Part shown: positions 38,981 to 49,780 of the stretch, piece by piece | Layout: the number at the start of each line of letters is the position of its first letter | Position numbering within the stretch: position 1 is the stretch's first letter | NCBI GenBank assembly: GCA_016946835.1 | Contig: JACVTC010000021.1 | Coordinates: forward strand, 390,001 to 454,000 | Length of the DNA stretch: 64,000 nucleotides | DNA from: Neocallimastix lanati (nom. inval.) | Lineage: Eukaryota > Neocallimastigomycota > Neocallimastigomycetes > Neocallimastigales > Neocallimastigaceae | Direction of reading: 5' to 3' | Position numbers and translations under genes: made by a program | Notes under the pieces: generated by a model | The model's database searches: none | Told to the model about the DNA's origin: nothing | What the model saw: the letters and a program-made list of their open reading frames with translations, nothing else

Positions 38981-39469
38981 TTATTAATAAATAATAAATA
39001 ATAAATAATAAATAATAAATAATAAATAAATAAATAATAAATAAATAAATAATAAACGATGAATAATAAATAATAAATAATAAATAATAAATAAATAAAT
39101 AATAAATAATTAAATAATAAATAAATAAATAAATAAATAATAAATTATAAATAATAAATAATAAATAATAAATAATATCATTTAATTATAATAATAATAT
39201 TTATTTATATAATTATCATGTATTCATTTAATTCTAAACCAATCATGTATTTTAATTATAAAATTTTTGAATATAAAAATCATGTATTATTATTTTATTT
39301 TAACTCCTTGAGTCGATATTAACAAAGTAACGTATCTTAAAATTAATATTAAATAAAAAATAATATAAAACCATAATTATGAAATATTAAATAATAAAAT
39401 AATTTAGTGTAATAATAATAACAAAAATCTCACATTTAATGGTTTTGTTTATTAGTGAATACATCTACA

Positions 39470-40630
39470 ATGACCTAGTGAGATAAAATAAATCCAAAAA
39501 TCGATACAATATCGACTCCTAAGATTGCACAGTACGATAGTAGATCGACGACATAGAATTATGTTTTACAGATATGGTTGTTATAGCTTATTGAATTGGA
39601 AGTGTTTGACCTAAAATTTATTGACTTCCTCCTATACCAGCTTCTTCTGGATGATCTGTTTCGTTGTTGAAAGGAATATTATTTTCCTTAGCAAAGTAAA
39701 CGTCAATAAGATTTGTTGAGAACTACAGTTAAGTAATACTTTTGATATGGTAGTTGTTTTTAAGATATTAAATGTAAATTCAAATATCGGGAGTTTTGAA
39801 TTTGGTAGATCTGAAATTCTTGGTCTACGAGTAAAATTTTCTTTCAAGCTAGTTTCTGAATTAGTCATATGGGAAGTACCAGTAGAATGCTTATATTTGT
39901 TCTTTACTGGACAATTGTCAAGAGAATGGTCAGCGAAGCTACAGTATAAGCAAATGTTTTCTCTTCTCCTTCTTTCCTTTTCTTCTTTAGTTAATGGTCC
40001 ATGAGGTTTAAACTTTGGGTTTTTGTTAGAATTCCAGCCTTTTTTATTTTGATTATTGTTATTATTATTGTGGTTATTGTTGGAACGACCTTGAGTATTA
40101 AAAAATTGTCTATTTGTTAAAATTCAACTATCAATTCTGGCTGCTATTGTTTGCATTGCAGAGAGAGATCTTGGTCTTGGGAACATCTCCAATATCTTAG
40201 TTGCAATTTGATCATGTAGGCCCGCAAGAAAAGCATCAATCTTTGCCTCTTCATTCCATGAGGACTCGTCAGAGTATCTGTTAAAATCTAAAATAAAACT
40301 TCTTATGTCTCCTAAACGATTCTGTTTTATTGTTCTAAGTTTCTGGTTTGCGATGAAGGTAGAATTATATGTCCCAAATACAGATTTTAATTTTGCAACA
40401 AATGCTTGGTAATTCTGTAGACAGGGATCATCATTTTCCATAAGCGATGCTGCCCAGTTCATTGCGTCTCCAAACAATCTTGAGATTATATAAATTATTT
40501 TTGTTTCATCGGTAGGAAATCTATTTGGATTAATCATGAATATGAGATCTCTCTTAATCAAAAATCCTTTAAGGTAGCGTTTGTCCCCGGCAAAACCATC
40601 CCTGAAAGTAGCATTGTTATTATCCTCCAC
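39470..40630 (-). pseudogene. gag: Degraded Ty3/gypsy gag-protease fragment
   Basis: Minus-strand retrotransposon remnant. Residues 1-168 (40630-40127) are a retrotransposon Gag capsid region with GDAMNWAASL and LRTIKQNRLGDIRSFILDF. A single in-frame TGA at 40126-40124 breaks the frame. The same frame then continues through an Asn-rich linker to a CCHC zinc knuckle (CLYCSFADHSLDNC, spacing C-x2-C-x4-H-x4-C near 39940) and stops at 39632. Shifted frames below 39632 may hold the protease C-terminal end (YCAILGVDIVS). Reverse transcriptase does not follow. Instead the sequence near 39480-39530 resembles the element end seen near 42250-42295, so the fragment is probably an internal deletion. Not mobile. 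Confidence 0.8.
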
Positions 40631-40922
40631 TTTAAATATTTAAGTTTGAAAATTACTATTTATTGAATATATTTGATGTTATATTTGTAAAATAAAGATC
40701 GATTATTATTGTAATATAATAGTGAGAGTAATTTCTTTTAAGTAGATTTTCCCTGTAGTTCTTAGTGCAAAGGTATTAGGCTTCTTCTTCGTTGGGTGCT
40801 ATTATTAATTAGTTAATAAGTAATTTGAAATATAACGATAATTAATTAATTAATAATAATAATAAAAAAAAATTTAAAAAAAAAATTATACATAAATAAA
40901 AAAATAAAAAAAATAAATAAAA
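40631..40922. other. 5' leader of the gag fragment and spacer
   Basis: On the minus strand this lies upstream of gag and probably includes its untranslated leader. The segment near 40735-40800 is of higher complexity (tgcaaaggtattaggcttct), as in a leader or primer-binding area, but no tRNA match is certain. Confidence 0.4.
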
Positions 40923-41208
40923 ATGAAAATTTATACTTTTGTTTTCTTCATCATATTAAATGCCTGTTTGGCATTCTGTAATTCTGCCAGTAACTTAAAT
41001 GAATAATATAATTAATTATAAACAAATTTGTGACATATATAATAATGGTATAAATGATGAACAAATGAAAACATGGCTATCCAAGGGTTTCAATTTTATA
41101 GTTAACTCTGTAGCACTTTCGGAAAATTACACAACATTAGAGCAAGTTGCCGACTGTAAAGATTTAAACAATCTTTACATTAAATATTTTAATTTTTCAT
41201 ACAATTAA
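40923..41208 (+). pseudogene. Small secreted protein gene with a frameshift
   Basis: ATG 40923 opens a clear signal peptide, MKIYTFVFFIILNACLAFCN, with a likely cleavage near SAS. The frame stops about 27 codons in. A one-base shift enters a second frame (from about 41000) that encodes a mature-like region with NYKQICDIYNNGINDEQMK and ends LYIKYFNFSYN at 41208. Together they would give about 95 residues with two Cys. No splice pair explains the shift, so a frameshift or a sequencing error at the aacttaaatgaataata stretch is likely. Function unknown. Confidence 0.6.
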
Positions 41209-41750
41209 TTTATTTAATGTATATGAAATTTTTTAATATAAAATTTATTGAAATAAAATTTAATTATTTTTTAAATTGAAAATATTTTTTAATTAGTTTA
41301 GTTAGCTTATTTTAATTTTAAATAGTTAAATATTAATTTAGAAATAATCTTAAATAGTTAATATTAATAATAGTTTTTCAATATTAAATATATAATTAAA
41401 ATTATTATAAGTATTAAAATAATAAATAAAATAAATAGTTTAAAAAATTAATAATAAAATTATTAATTAAAAAATATTTTGTTTATAAATAAATAGTTTT
41501 ATATATATTATTAAATAACATCGTATATTGACATGTAATAAGAAAAAATATAAATACATGTAATTTTTCTAAATTAAATCGATGTATTAGTTATTAACTA
41601 TTTTACAGTTAATAACATAAGAGAAATTTATAATTAATAATAGAATTTATTAATAAAAGAAATTACTTATTTTTATATGTTTAAATTGTAGTGTTTTTAT
41701 TGTTATAATCTGTTTTAATTGATGGATTTATTACACCAACTTACGAAGTG
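41209..41750. other. AT-rich spacer
   Basis: Nothing recognisable; alternating AT-only sequence. Confidence 0.5.
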
Positions 41751-41764
41751 ATATTTTCAAATTA

Positions 41765-41948
41765 ACTTAAAAGATACAGAATTAACCTACTATGGAAAAT
41801 CATTGAATACCAGAGATTGTCCTTGGACCAGAGATTGTCCCTGGACCAGAGATTGTCCTTGGACCAGAGGTGCTTCCTGTGTATTGTACAGTGCCGGCAG
41901 TTATAGTTTGGGTCCTTTAGGTGGTGGTGTTGCTAAAAGAAAAGTAAT
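41765..41948 (+). pseudogene. Gene fragment with RDCPWT tandem repeat
   Basis: An open stretch reads NLKDTELTYYGKSLN, then RDCPWT three times, then GASCVLYSAGSYSLGPLGGG. It ends at AAAAGAAAA followed by gtaata, a possible donor. A stop lies just upstream and no start or downstream exon was found. The 18-bp unit accagagattgtccttgg is repeated almost exactly. Probably a fragment of a gene carried into the repeat-rich region. Function unknown. Confidence 0.4.
41814..41868. repeat. 18-bp tandem repeat, three copies
   Basis: accagagattgtccttgg, with one T-to-C change in the second copy. It is in frame with the surrounding open segment. Confidence 0.9.
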
Positions 41949-42652
41949 AATAATTTTATTCGAAATTAAATTAACTATAATATTTTTTCAAATTATATAT
42001 TTAATTGAAAAATTATAAAGATTATTTAAAATAAATTTGAACAAAATTTTTATAAAATTAAAACAAAGAATTATAAAAATATAAAGATTTAAATTAAAAA
42101 AAGATAAAATTAACTAAAAAAAGATTGTAATATACATATCAAATAGATATAAATATAGGAATAAGAAAAGAAATAAAAATATTTATACATCAAAAAGATA
42201 TAAATATAATATGAAAAAATATAAAAATAAATGTAAGAAAAAATTTAAATAAATCATAAAATTCGTTACAATATCGACTCCCTTTGGAAATACACTCGCT
42301 ACCTTGTTGTAGATGTGTTAATCCACCCCAATGTACTATTAGCTTTTCATTATTATTTTATTTATATTAAAAAGTTTTAATAATATTTTGGATAAATTTA
42401 CTCTTACTGTGAACTCTATTACTTCTGTTATTTTCTGAATACTGATTGGTGATCGTAGAGGAGGGGATTGTAACGATATCATCATTGTAACAGATACATG
42501 ATAACATTAAGCCTATCCAATGATATTCTTTGGTTACGTAACGTATCTATAAACAGTTAGCAATTCTAGCTAATCAAATAAAATCATTACTTAAATTTCG
42601 TACATTAAATTTTATTATTTAAAGTTTATTTTATTAATAGTTATTTAGTTAT
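41949..42652. other. Retrotransposon ends, apparently head to head
   Basis: On the minus strand, aaagggagtcgatattgtaa (about 42264-42285) looks like a purine tract followed by an LTR start (tgtaacga). On the plus strand, gtagaggaggggattgtaac (42456-42475) has the same layout, with the LTR start at about 42469. The two face each other across about 180 bp. Boundaries are inferred from the purine tract plus TG start only. Confidence 0.4.
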
Positions 42653-42896
42653 AAATATATTAAATAATTAAATTATCATGTATTAAATTTTATTATTAAT
42701 GTATTTGAAAATGTATTGTAATGTAATTGTAAAATGTATAAATATTCGAAAATTTTTGTGTAGATTGAATTCTTCGAGAGATCATTAAGGTTAAGGCTTA
42801 ATGATTATATAATAGAGACATTAAATAAAATATTATCTTTATAATTATAAAATATTCCAACCTAATCTTTTCAAAATAAATGAAGACCTTGACAAT
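42653..42896 (+). repeat. LTR-like direct repeat, copy 1
   Basis: About 240 bp, roughly 90% identical to 44866-45105 in the same orientation. Shared blocks include aattatcatgtattaaattt, gagagatcattaaggttaag and ttcaaaataaatgaag. Followed by a higher-complexity sequence that could be a primer-binding leader. Confidence 0.75.
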
Positions 42897-44865
42897 GATC
42901 TCTCCCAAGAAGTTGCTGGTATTTATAGAAGAAGCCGCTGTATTAGAACAAACCTCTTTAAATTTCTTTAAATTCCTATGAACTTTGGATTACCTTGGAA
43001 TATTTTATTTAACCCCCCCAAAAAAATAAGTGAATAGGAGTACAATTTAATAAATTTAGTTAGGAAAAGTAAATAGATGAAAAACTCTATTTAAATATAA
43101 TTTTGGATCATGTGACTATTGTAATTATATGGAATATTTCATCAAATACATTTTCTTTCATAGAAGAAAATTATAAAATCATGAAACTATGGAACATTAA
43201 AAATTTTATTCATGTGACTCAATAAAAAGAAGGAATTTCTGTAATTAAGTGAATTGATAAATATGTAACTAAATAAATCATATATCAAAAAGTAAATGAA
43301 AATATATCCAGTTTAGATAATTTTATTGGAAATTTTATTGATATACAACTCAAAAGTTCGATGTACTTTTGTTGGGATTTATTTATTAAATTTATATGTT
43401 TATTATTTATTTATTTATTTATTTAATTTTATTTAAAAACTACATACATTTAAAAAGCTATTTAACAACTTTCTTATACTTTTAATTACAAACTAACTTA
43501 ACATTATTCAACATAACATAACATAACTTTACACTTCTCTTAATTCAGAGAAATGCTTTATTTTTATGTTATTTAGTTATAATTAACTATTTAATTAATT
43601 GTTCTTGTGATTAAAATAAACTATTAATAATTATTATTTAAGGAAATATTTAATAATATATAAAAATAAATATTAAATAATAAGAATATAATTAAAACAT
43701 TGATTTATGCAATAAAATTTATTATAAATATAATTAATATATAGAAATCAAGCCACATATTGAAATTGTTATAAAATCATTAGATTTAAGTATGATTTAT
43801 GACATTAATTTATGTTTGAATAATGTAATGTATGTCTCATAATTAAAATAAAAAATCTTTTTCTTTAATCATACGCCACACATTACAATGTAGGCGCCAC
43901 TACAATAAAATAAATGAACATAATAGAATATTTCAGCCATTAGTATTTTTACATTATGTCCAAAAAATATTTAAAATGAAATACTATAAAAATAAATAAT
44001 ATTTCAAAGAATTAAAAACCTCTTTTTTTTCTTTTTTTCCTATTTTACTTCTCAATAAAAAGATCAATTTTTGAGAAGTCTACATATTAGAAATAGAAGA
44101 AACAATAATCCATCCATTAAGGACATTAATACTAGTAAATATAAAGAAGCTAAAGGATTAAATAAAATTAATTTTAAATTACATAACTAATATAACAAAA
44201 TACTAAATAAAGTTGAATAATCAAGTGATATCCCGGTTAACATTAATCTATTACTAATATACTTAACACTGTCCAAGAATAATAAATAATAGATTATAGT
44301 AATTCTTGAGATCAAGATATGAAAATAAATATTAATTTTAGGAATAAATGTTAGTTTACATTTTAAATAGTGATAAGTAAATGTAATTCTTCTAAATAAA
44401 TAAAATTTAAATAAAATAATTTTTATAAAATATATAAATTATATCCCCATTTAAATAACAAACCTTAAAAGAACCGAACCTGAACTTCGTACTTTATCAT
44501 AATATTTATTATAATAAAGTATCATAAATTTTTATTTTAATATTATATATTTTAAAATTAATAAATTGTCCGGTATCCAATTTTTGTGGATGTGCAATTA
44601 TAAGTTAATAAGTTGAATAATATATTTTAAATTAATAATTTCATTTATTATATTATATTTATTAAATTTTATTTATTATTAGAAATTATTGAAATTATTA
44701 TTATTCATTCGTTTGAATATGAGTTATTCGTTTTAACTCCTAAATTCGACTTAATTATAATTAAATAATAGGGTTAATTAATAATTTCCCTTATAATTAT
44801 ATAACTAATTAATCAATCTAAATTTTATAATTTATAATTTATAATTGAATTAAATCTTAAATTAA
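42897..44865. other. Sequence between the two LTR-like copies
   Basis: No intact gene seen. Mixed AT-rich DNA with small complex patches, for example 42900-43010 (leader-like) and 43865-43900 (catacgccacacattacaat). Probably the gutted interior of an element plus other insertions. A hairpin with 14-bp arms and one mismatch lies near 44490-44524. Confidence 0.45.
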
Positions 44866-45105
44866 TATATTAAAAAATTAAATTATCATGTATTAAATTT
44901 TATAATTAATATATTTGAAAATGTATTGTAATGTAATTGTAAAATGTATAAATACTCGAAGATATTGTGTAGATTGAATTAATCGAGAGATCATTAAGGT
45001 TAAGGCTTAATGATCATATAATAAAAACATTAAATAAAATATGATCTTTATAATTATAAAATATTCCGACTTAATCTTTTCAAAATAAATGAAGTCCTTG
45101 ACAAT
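44866..45105 (+). repeat. LTR-like direct repeat, copy 2
   Basis: Second copy of the 42653-42896 sequence, same orientation, with scattered substitutions. The LTR reading is inferred from the direct repetition and the nearby retroelement sequence. Confidence 0.75.
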
Positions 45106-45416
45106 TTAAAAATAAAATGACTATAAGTTATTGATTCTGTTAATAATATATTTATTTTATAATTAATTCTAATTAAATTATTTTTAAATATTATAATATT
45201 ATATTTTAAAAATTAAAGCAAAAATGAATTATTGATATAAAATTAATTCAATAATTCTATAAAATTATTTAAATTATAAACAAATAATTATAGTTTAAAT
45301 TTATAAAAAAATATAAATATTACAAAAAAATTCTTAATATATATGTAGTAATTCTAAGTGATTTTAAATATTAATAAATAATAAAAAGAAATTTTATTAA
45401 AAAGATTTTTTTTATT

Positions 45417-45463
45417 TTAAAATCAAAGCAGAGTAATCCTGATTGCCCCCTGCTTGATTTTAA
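45417..45463. repeat. Inverted repeat at the 3' end of the Ty3/gypsy fragment
   Basis: ttaaaatcaaagcag (45417-45431) pairs with ctgcttgattttaa (45450-45463) with one bulged A. The loop contains ccccc, which on the minus strand gives caggggg, a possible polypurine tract just after the pol fragment. Confidence 0.6.
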
Positions 45464-45627
45464 ATATCTCTCAACGTTCAACCCGAGTCTACCATTAATT
45501 TTTTGTTTTAAAGGTTTATTGAAAATTTTAGTTATATATTAAAATTTTAAAAATAATAACTATATAATTATTGATTCTTTTATAGCTCTCTCCCTTAAAG
45601 ACTAATTCCAGACGCCTTAGGTTTTGG

Positions 45628-47960
45628 TTAATTTGGATACTTCTTGTAGAATTCGGCAAGAAATTTATTGCAGTGAAGATTCTCAAAAGGTTCCCATGAG
45701 TTTTCAGAATCATCATAACCTTTCCAATGAATCAAATATTTAATTTTGTTATAAAATTTCTTTGAATCAAGAATAGATTCAACTTTATATTCTTTCTCAC
45801 CATTAAGTATAATAGGTTTTGGAGTAGGGATATTTCTTCCTTTAAATTCATTTTCATAGGCTGGTTCAAGGAGTGAAATGTGGAAAACTGGAAAGATCCT
45901 AAAAAAGTTTGGTAGTTTTAATTTATAACTTACATCTGAAATTTTCTTTAAAATAGTAAATGGACTAGATTTCTTTGGGGCAAGTTTACCTTTTTTATTA
46001 TTTATTAAATCGTTCCTTAACAGCCAAACTTTTGAGCTAACTTTAAACTCAGGCGGAGACATATGTTTATCATCATAATATTTCTTTAGAAAATCGACTG
46101 CATTTTGAAGGTTTTCTTTAAGTATATTTCTTAATTCCTTTAAGTCTTTAACAATAAAATAATATCAGCATGAGAAACAATAGTAACATCTGGAGTAGAT
46201 GGATCAAATTTAGGATTGAATCCATAATTAAGAAAGAAAGGTGTAGCATTTGCAGATTCTTGTATTGTGTTATTATAAGCAAATTCTGCAAGAGATAAAT
46301 ATTCCATCTAATTATTTTGTTGATAATTAACATAACATCTTAAGTATTGTTCAAGTATTGCGTTTACCCTCTCCGTTTGACCATTAGTTTGCTGATGATG
46401 AGTAGATGATAAGCAAAGATCAACATGAAGTAAATTAAATAATCTATTCCAAAATTTGGAAGTAAACTGAGTACTTCTATCTGACACAATATCCTTTGGC
46501 AGACCATGAAGTTTGAAAATGGAGTTAAGATATTGTTCAGCACAAGCCTCAGTAGAAGGAACTGATTTAAAGGGAACAAAATGAGCCATCTTCGTAAAGC
46601 GATCAACTACTACAAGAATACAAGACATTCCATTGGAAGAGGGAAGGTCAGTAATAAAATCCATTGAAAATGATTCCCAAGGATTATTACCAATAGGTAA
46701 AGATTTAAGTAAACCGTAAGGATTATGACGAGAAACTTTTGAAGCGCAGCAAACATTACAAAAACGAACATATTTTTTAATATCCTTATGCATGACAGGC
46801 CACCAATAATTTCTAGAAACTAAGTCAGTGGTTTTATTTATGCCAAAGTATGCCAAAGTGACCAGCAGTAGGGGAATCATGACAAGAACAAAGAATTTTA
46901 AATCTAAGTCAATCAGGAATATAAATAAGATTGTCATATAAAAAGAATACCATTGGAGAACGAAAGGAGTTCAACAGATGAGATGGGTTTATCTTTAGCA
47001 GAAGGCTTTTCAAAATATAACCTACCATTATTAAAGAAAGGATCCTTGGAGTAACATTTTTTATTTTTCATCTTGTAGTTTTGATTCAATAGAGATCCTT
47101 AAAGTAAAACAAAAATTTTCCGGTTTAAGTACTTGGTAAGGTTTAACAGGTTCATGATGATCATAATCAGGACGGCGAGATAAAGCATCTGGCTTATCAT
47201 CGCGAGAACCTAGATGATACTCAATTTGAAAGTCAAATCGAGTAAAGAACATTGACCATCTAATTAAACGTTGTGATAATTGTTCGGGTTTCTTAAAGTA
47301 GAGAAGGTTTCTATAATCAGAAAGAACTTTAATAGTCTTCTTAGCACCTTCTAAATAGTACCTCTAAGTTTTAAAAGCAATCTTAATAGCAAGTAACTCC
47401 TTATCATAAATTGGATAATTGCACTCAGCAGAAGTAAAAGCTCTAGAATAAAAAGCAATAGGATAAAGTTTATTATCTTTAGAACTAATTTGGGATAAAA
47501 TACATCCAAACGCAAAATTATTTGCGTCCTTTTCAACAATAAATTGAGAATTAGGATCAGCAGGAATTAGAATGGGAGCAAAAGTAAAGGAGCATTTAAG
47601 AAGTTCAAAAGAGTCATTAGCATCTTTTGACCAAACAAAAGGAACGTTTTTTCTTGAAAGCTTATTAATAGGATAAGCAATTTTAACAAAATTTTTTATA
47701 AAGCATCTGTAGAAATTGGCTAGGCCAAGAAACGATTGAACTTCCATGACTGTGGTTGGAGCAGGCTAATCTAAAATAGCTGAAACTTTCTTAATATCCA
47801 TCTTAAGACCTTCTGAAGATACATAAAATCCTAAAAATTTAACTTCGAACATATCAAACTCACATTTTTCAAGGTTAACATCTAAATGAAATTTTCTAAG
47901 CTGTAATAATACTTTCTTAACGTGTAAATGGTGTTCAACCAATAAAGGAGGTATCTTCAG
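45628..47960 (-). pseudogene. pol: Degraded Ty3/gypsy (chromovirus) pol fragment: RT end, RNase H, integrase, chromodomain
   Basis: Read on the minus strand from 47960. The end of reverse transcriptase comes first (LEKCEFDMFEVKFLGF, then SFLGLANFYRCFIKNF). RNase H follows (about 47650-47250), including FIVEKDANNFAFGCILSQ, where the usual first catalytic TDAS reads EKDAN. Then come DDKPDALSRRPDY, the integrase zinc region (about 46770), the catalytic core with MDFITDLP, IVSDRSTQFTS and TNGQTERVN (Asp, Asp, Glu all present; 46680-46350), and a chromodomain (YLIHWKGYDDSENSWEPFE, about 45720). Stops and frame changes lie at about 47360, 47060-46940, 46310 and 46150. The front two thirds of RT, with the YVDD box, is missing. 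It cannot be autonomous. Chromodomains of this group direct insertion to heterochromatin. Confidence 0.9.
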
Positions 47961-49046
47961 TGTTGTAAATCTTTTAAGAATGTGTAAAAATAAGAAAAAT
48001 GAAATTAAAATAAAATTTGAAATTTCTTTTATTGAAATTAGTAACTTTACAATTAGAAAATAATAAATAAGAAATTATAATAAATTAAAACTTTAAAATA
48101 AAGTATTCGTTTAAAAACGAATATATTAAATTAATAAAATAAATAAATAAAGTTAATAAAAAATGGGCTTTGACTTTAAAAGTCCATAACTCCCCAAATC
48201 GTACGATAGGTTGCGAAGAGAAAAATAATTTCGTCATCATACGAGGTCTCAAAGCCTCCTAGATGTCGAGATATTTACATTTAAAGTTTAAGGGTGTTAA
48301 TTAAAATTAACTAAAATTTTTTATAATTATTTTTATTATAATTTAATTATTAAAATATAAATAACATATATCAAATATAAAATATACCCTTATTAGATTA
48401 GGAAATTAATTACAAAATAAATAATATTTTATTTTTTTATAATTATCTAGATAATACTAAAGAAAACTTAAAACAAAATAAACAAGGGATCCAATTTATT
48501 ATTAAATAATTAAAATAAAAATTTTTTTAGATTAGGAATATTATTAATAATAGAAATAAAATGTAAAAAATTTATAAGCCATGTAAACATAGTTTAGGAA
48601 AAATATAAATAGTTTAGTTTTTATTTTAAATTAATCTTTGAAAAAGATTATTGACAAATTATCTCTGACAATTTATCTTTAAAATTCTTTAATTGAAAAT
48701 TTTATTATAAAGATTATAATTAAGACTTTCTATTATATAAAAGTTATATTGAACTTTTTATTATTAAACTTTTATATCAATAAATAATAAATAAAATTAT
48801 TTTATTTTAAAAAAACCAAAGTTTCTTTATTTTACATTAATTACGTGTTACCAAATAAAATTTATATGAATTATTTATTCGGATTATATTCTAATTAAAT
48901 AATCTATTGATTCATTAAATAATTATTTTGTTTTAATAATAAAAGAACCCTAACCAAATAACAAATAAATTTTACAGTAAAAACTTTTCTAACCTAGTTA
49001 TTCTAATCTTTAGTCTGTGTAACCTTGTATACGTATCCCAATCAGA
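47961..49046. other. Retroelement-derived and AT-rich DNA
   Basis: The pol fragment ends abruptly near 47960. A complex patch (48160-48290) contains aaaagtccataactccccaa and aagcctcctagatgtcgaga, unlike normal intergenic DNA here and probably from another element. The rest (48300-49040) is AT-rich with LTR-like composition. No intact gene. Confidence 0.4.
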
Positions 49047-49780
49047 CTAAGTCTCTTTACAGAACGTACTGGCAGCATAACTGTTAGTGGATTCCATGAA
49101 ATTTAGTTGTTGGTTACGATTTTTACATTTGTATGAACTTTTGCGAGGTCTTATCGTTGATTTTTTATTCTTTGTCTTCCTTGGTTTTGTATGTCTACCG
49201 TATTTATTATTTTTATGTCTATTATATTTTGAGCACTCATTGATATTCATTGATATAATATCCAAACCTACTACATTTGTAACATCTTCCATTTTTTACA
49301 TTATGTTTAATTGGTGTTTGTTCTTTCTTATTATTTTGATTTGATATTTTGTTCTGTCAGAAAAATGTATTTTTTTTTTTTATAAATCTTCAATCTTAGT
49401 GTGTTCTTTCATATTTGAAAATATTATGTCTGTTAAAACATCCTTTACGTAGTTAGATAATCTCTCCCAATTATTTTTATAATGAAATACGTTTATAAAT
49501 ATTAAGTTGTCAGGGAGTGCTCTGTTAAGGATACCAGCTTTTATACTGTCGTCAATATCGTGATCAATACTTTCATATTCTTCTATGATATTTTGTGGCA
49601 TAAGTATATTTATATCTTGGTCCTCATTAAATTTAAGATTATTTATCTTGTCCTTTAAGTCCTGTTTTCTTTTCTCCAAACTACTGATGAAATATTTCTC
49701 TAATGTGGTCCAAATATTTGGTAAGCTGTCTTCCCTTGGCCTTCAACAATTCATTTGGTTTTCTCACCTATAGTGTTTAA
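49047..49780 (-). pseudogene. Remnant of a second retrotransposon gag (copia-like)
   Basis: Minus-strand pieces: a coiled, charged segment (SLEKRKQDLKDKINNLKFNE), then DDSIKAGILNRALPDNLI and WERLSNYVKDVLTD, resembling the gag of Ty1/copia elements. A degraded zinc knuckle (CYKCSRFGYYINEY near 49280) has lost its His and last Cys. The frame ends at 49380 and is shifted further on. Family assignment rests on the gag plus single-knuckle pattern and is tentative. Confidence 0.5.

Noticed and set aside
43345-43380. tRNA-like loop (aagttcgatgt)
   Set aside because: It is a simple hairpin (caaaagt/acttttg) with no acceptor, D or anticodon arm.
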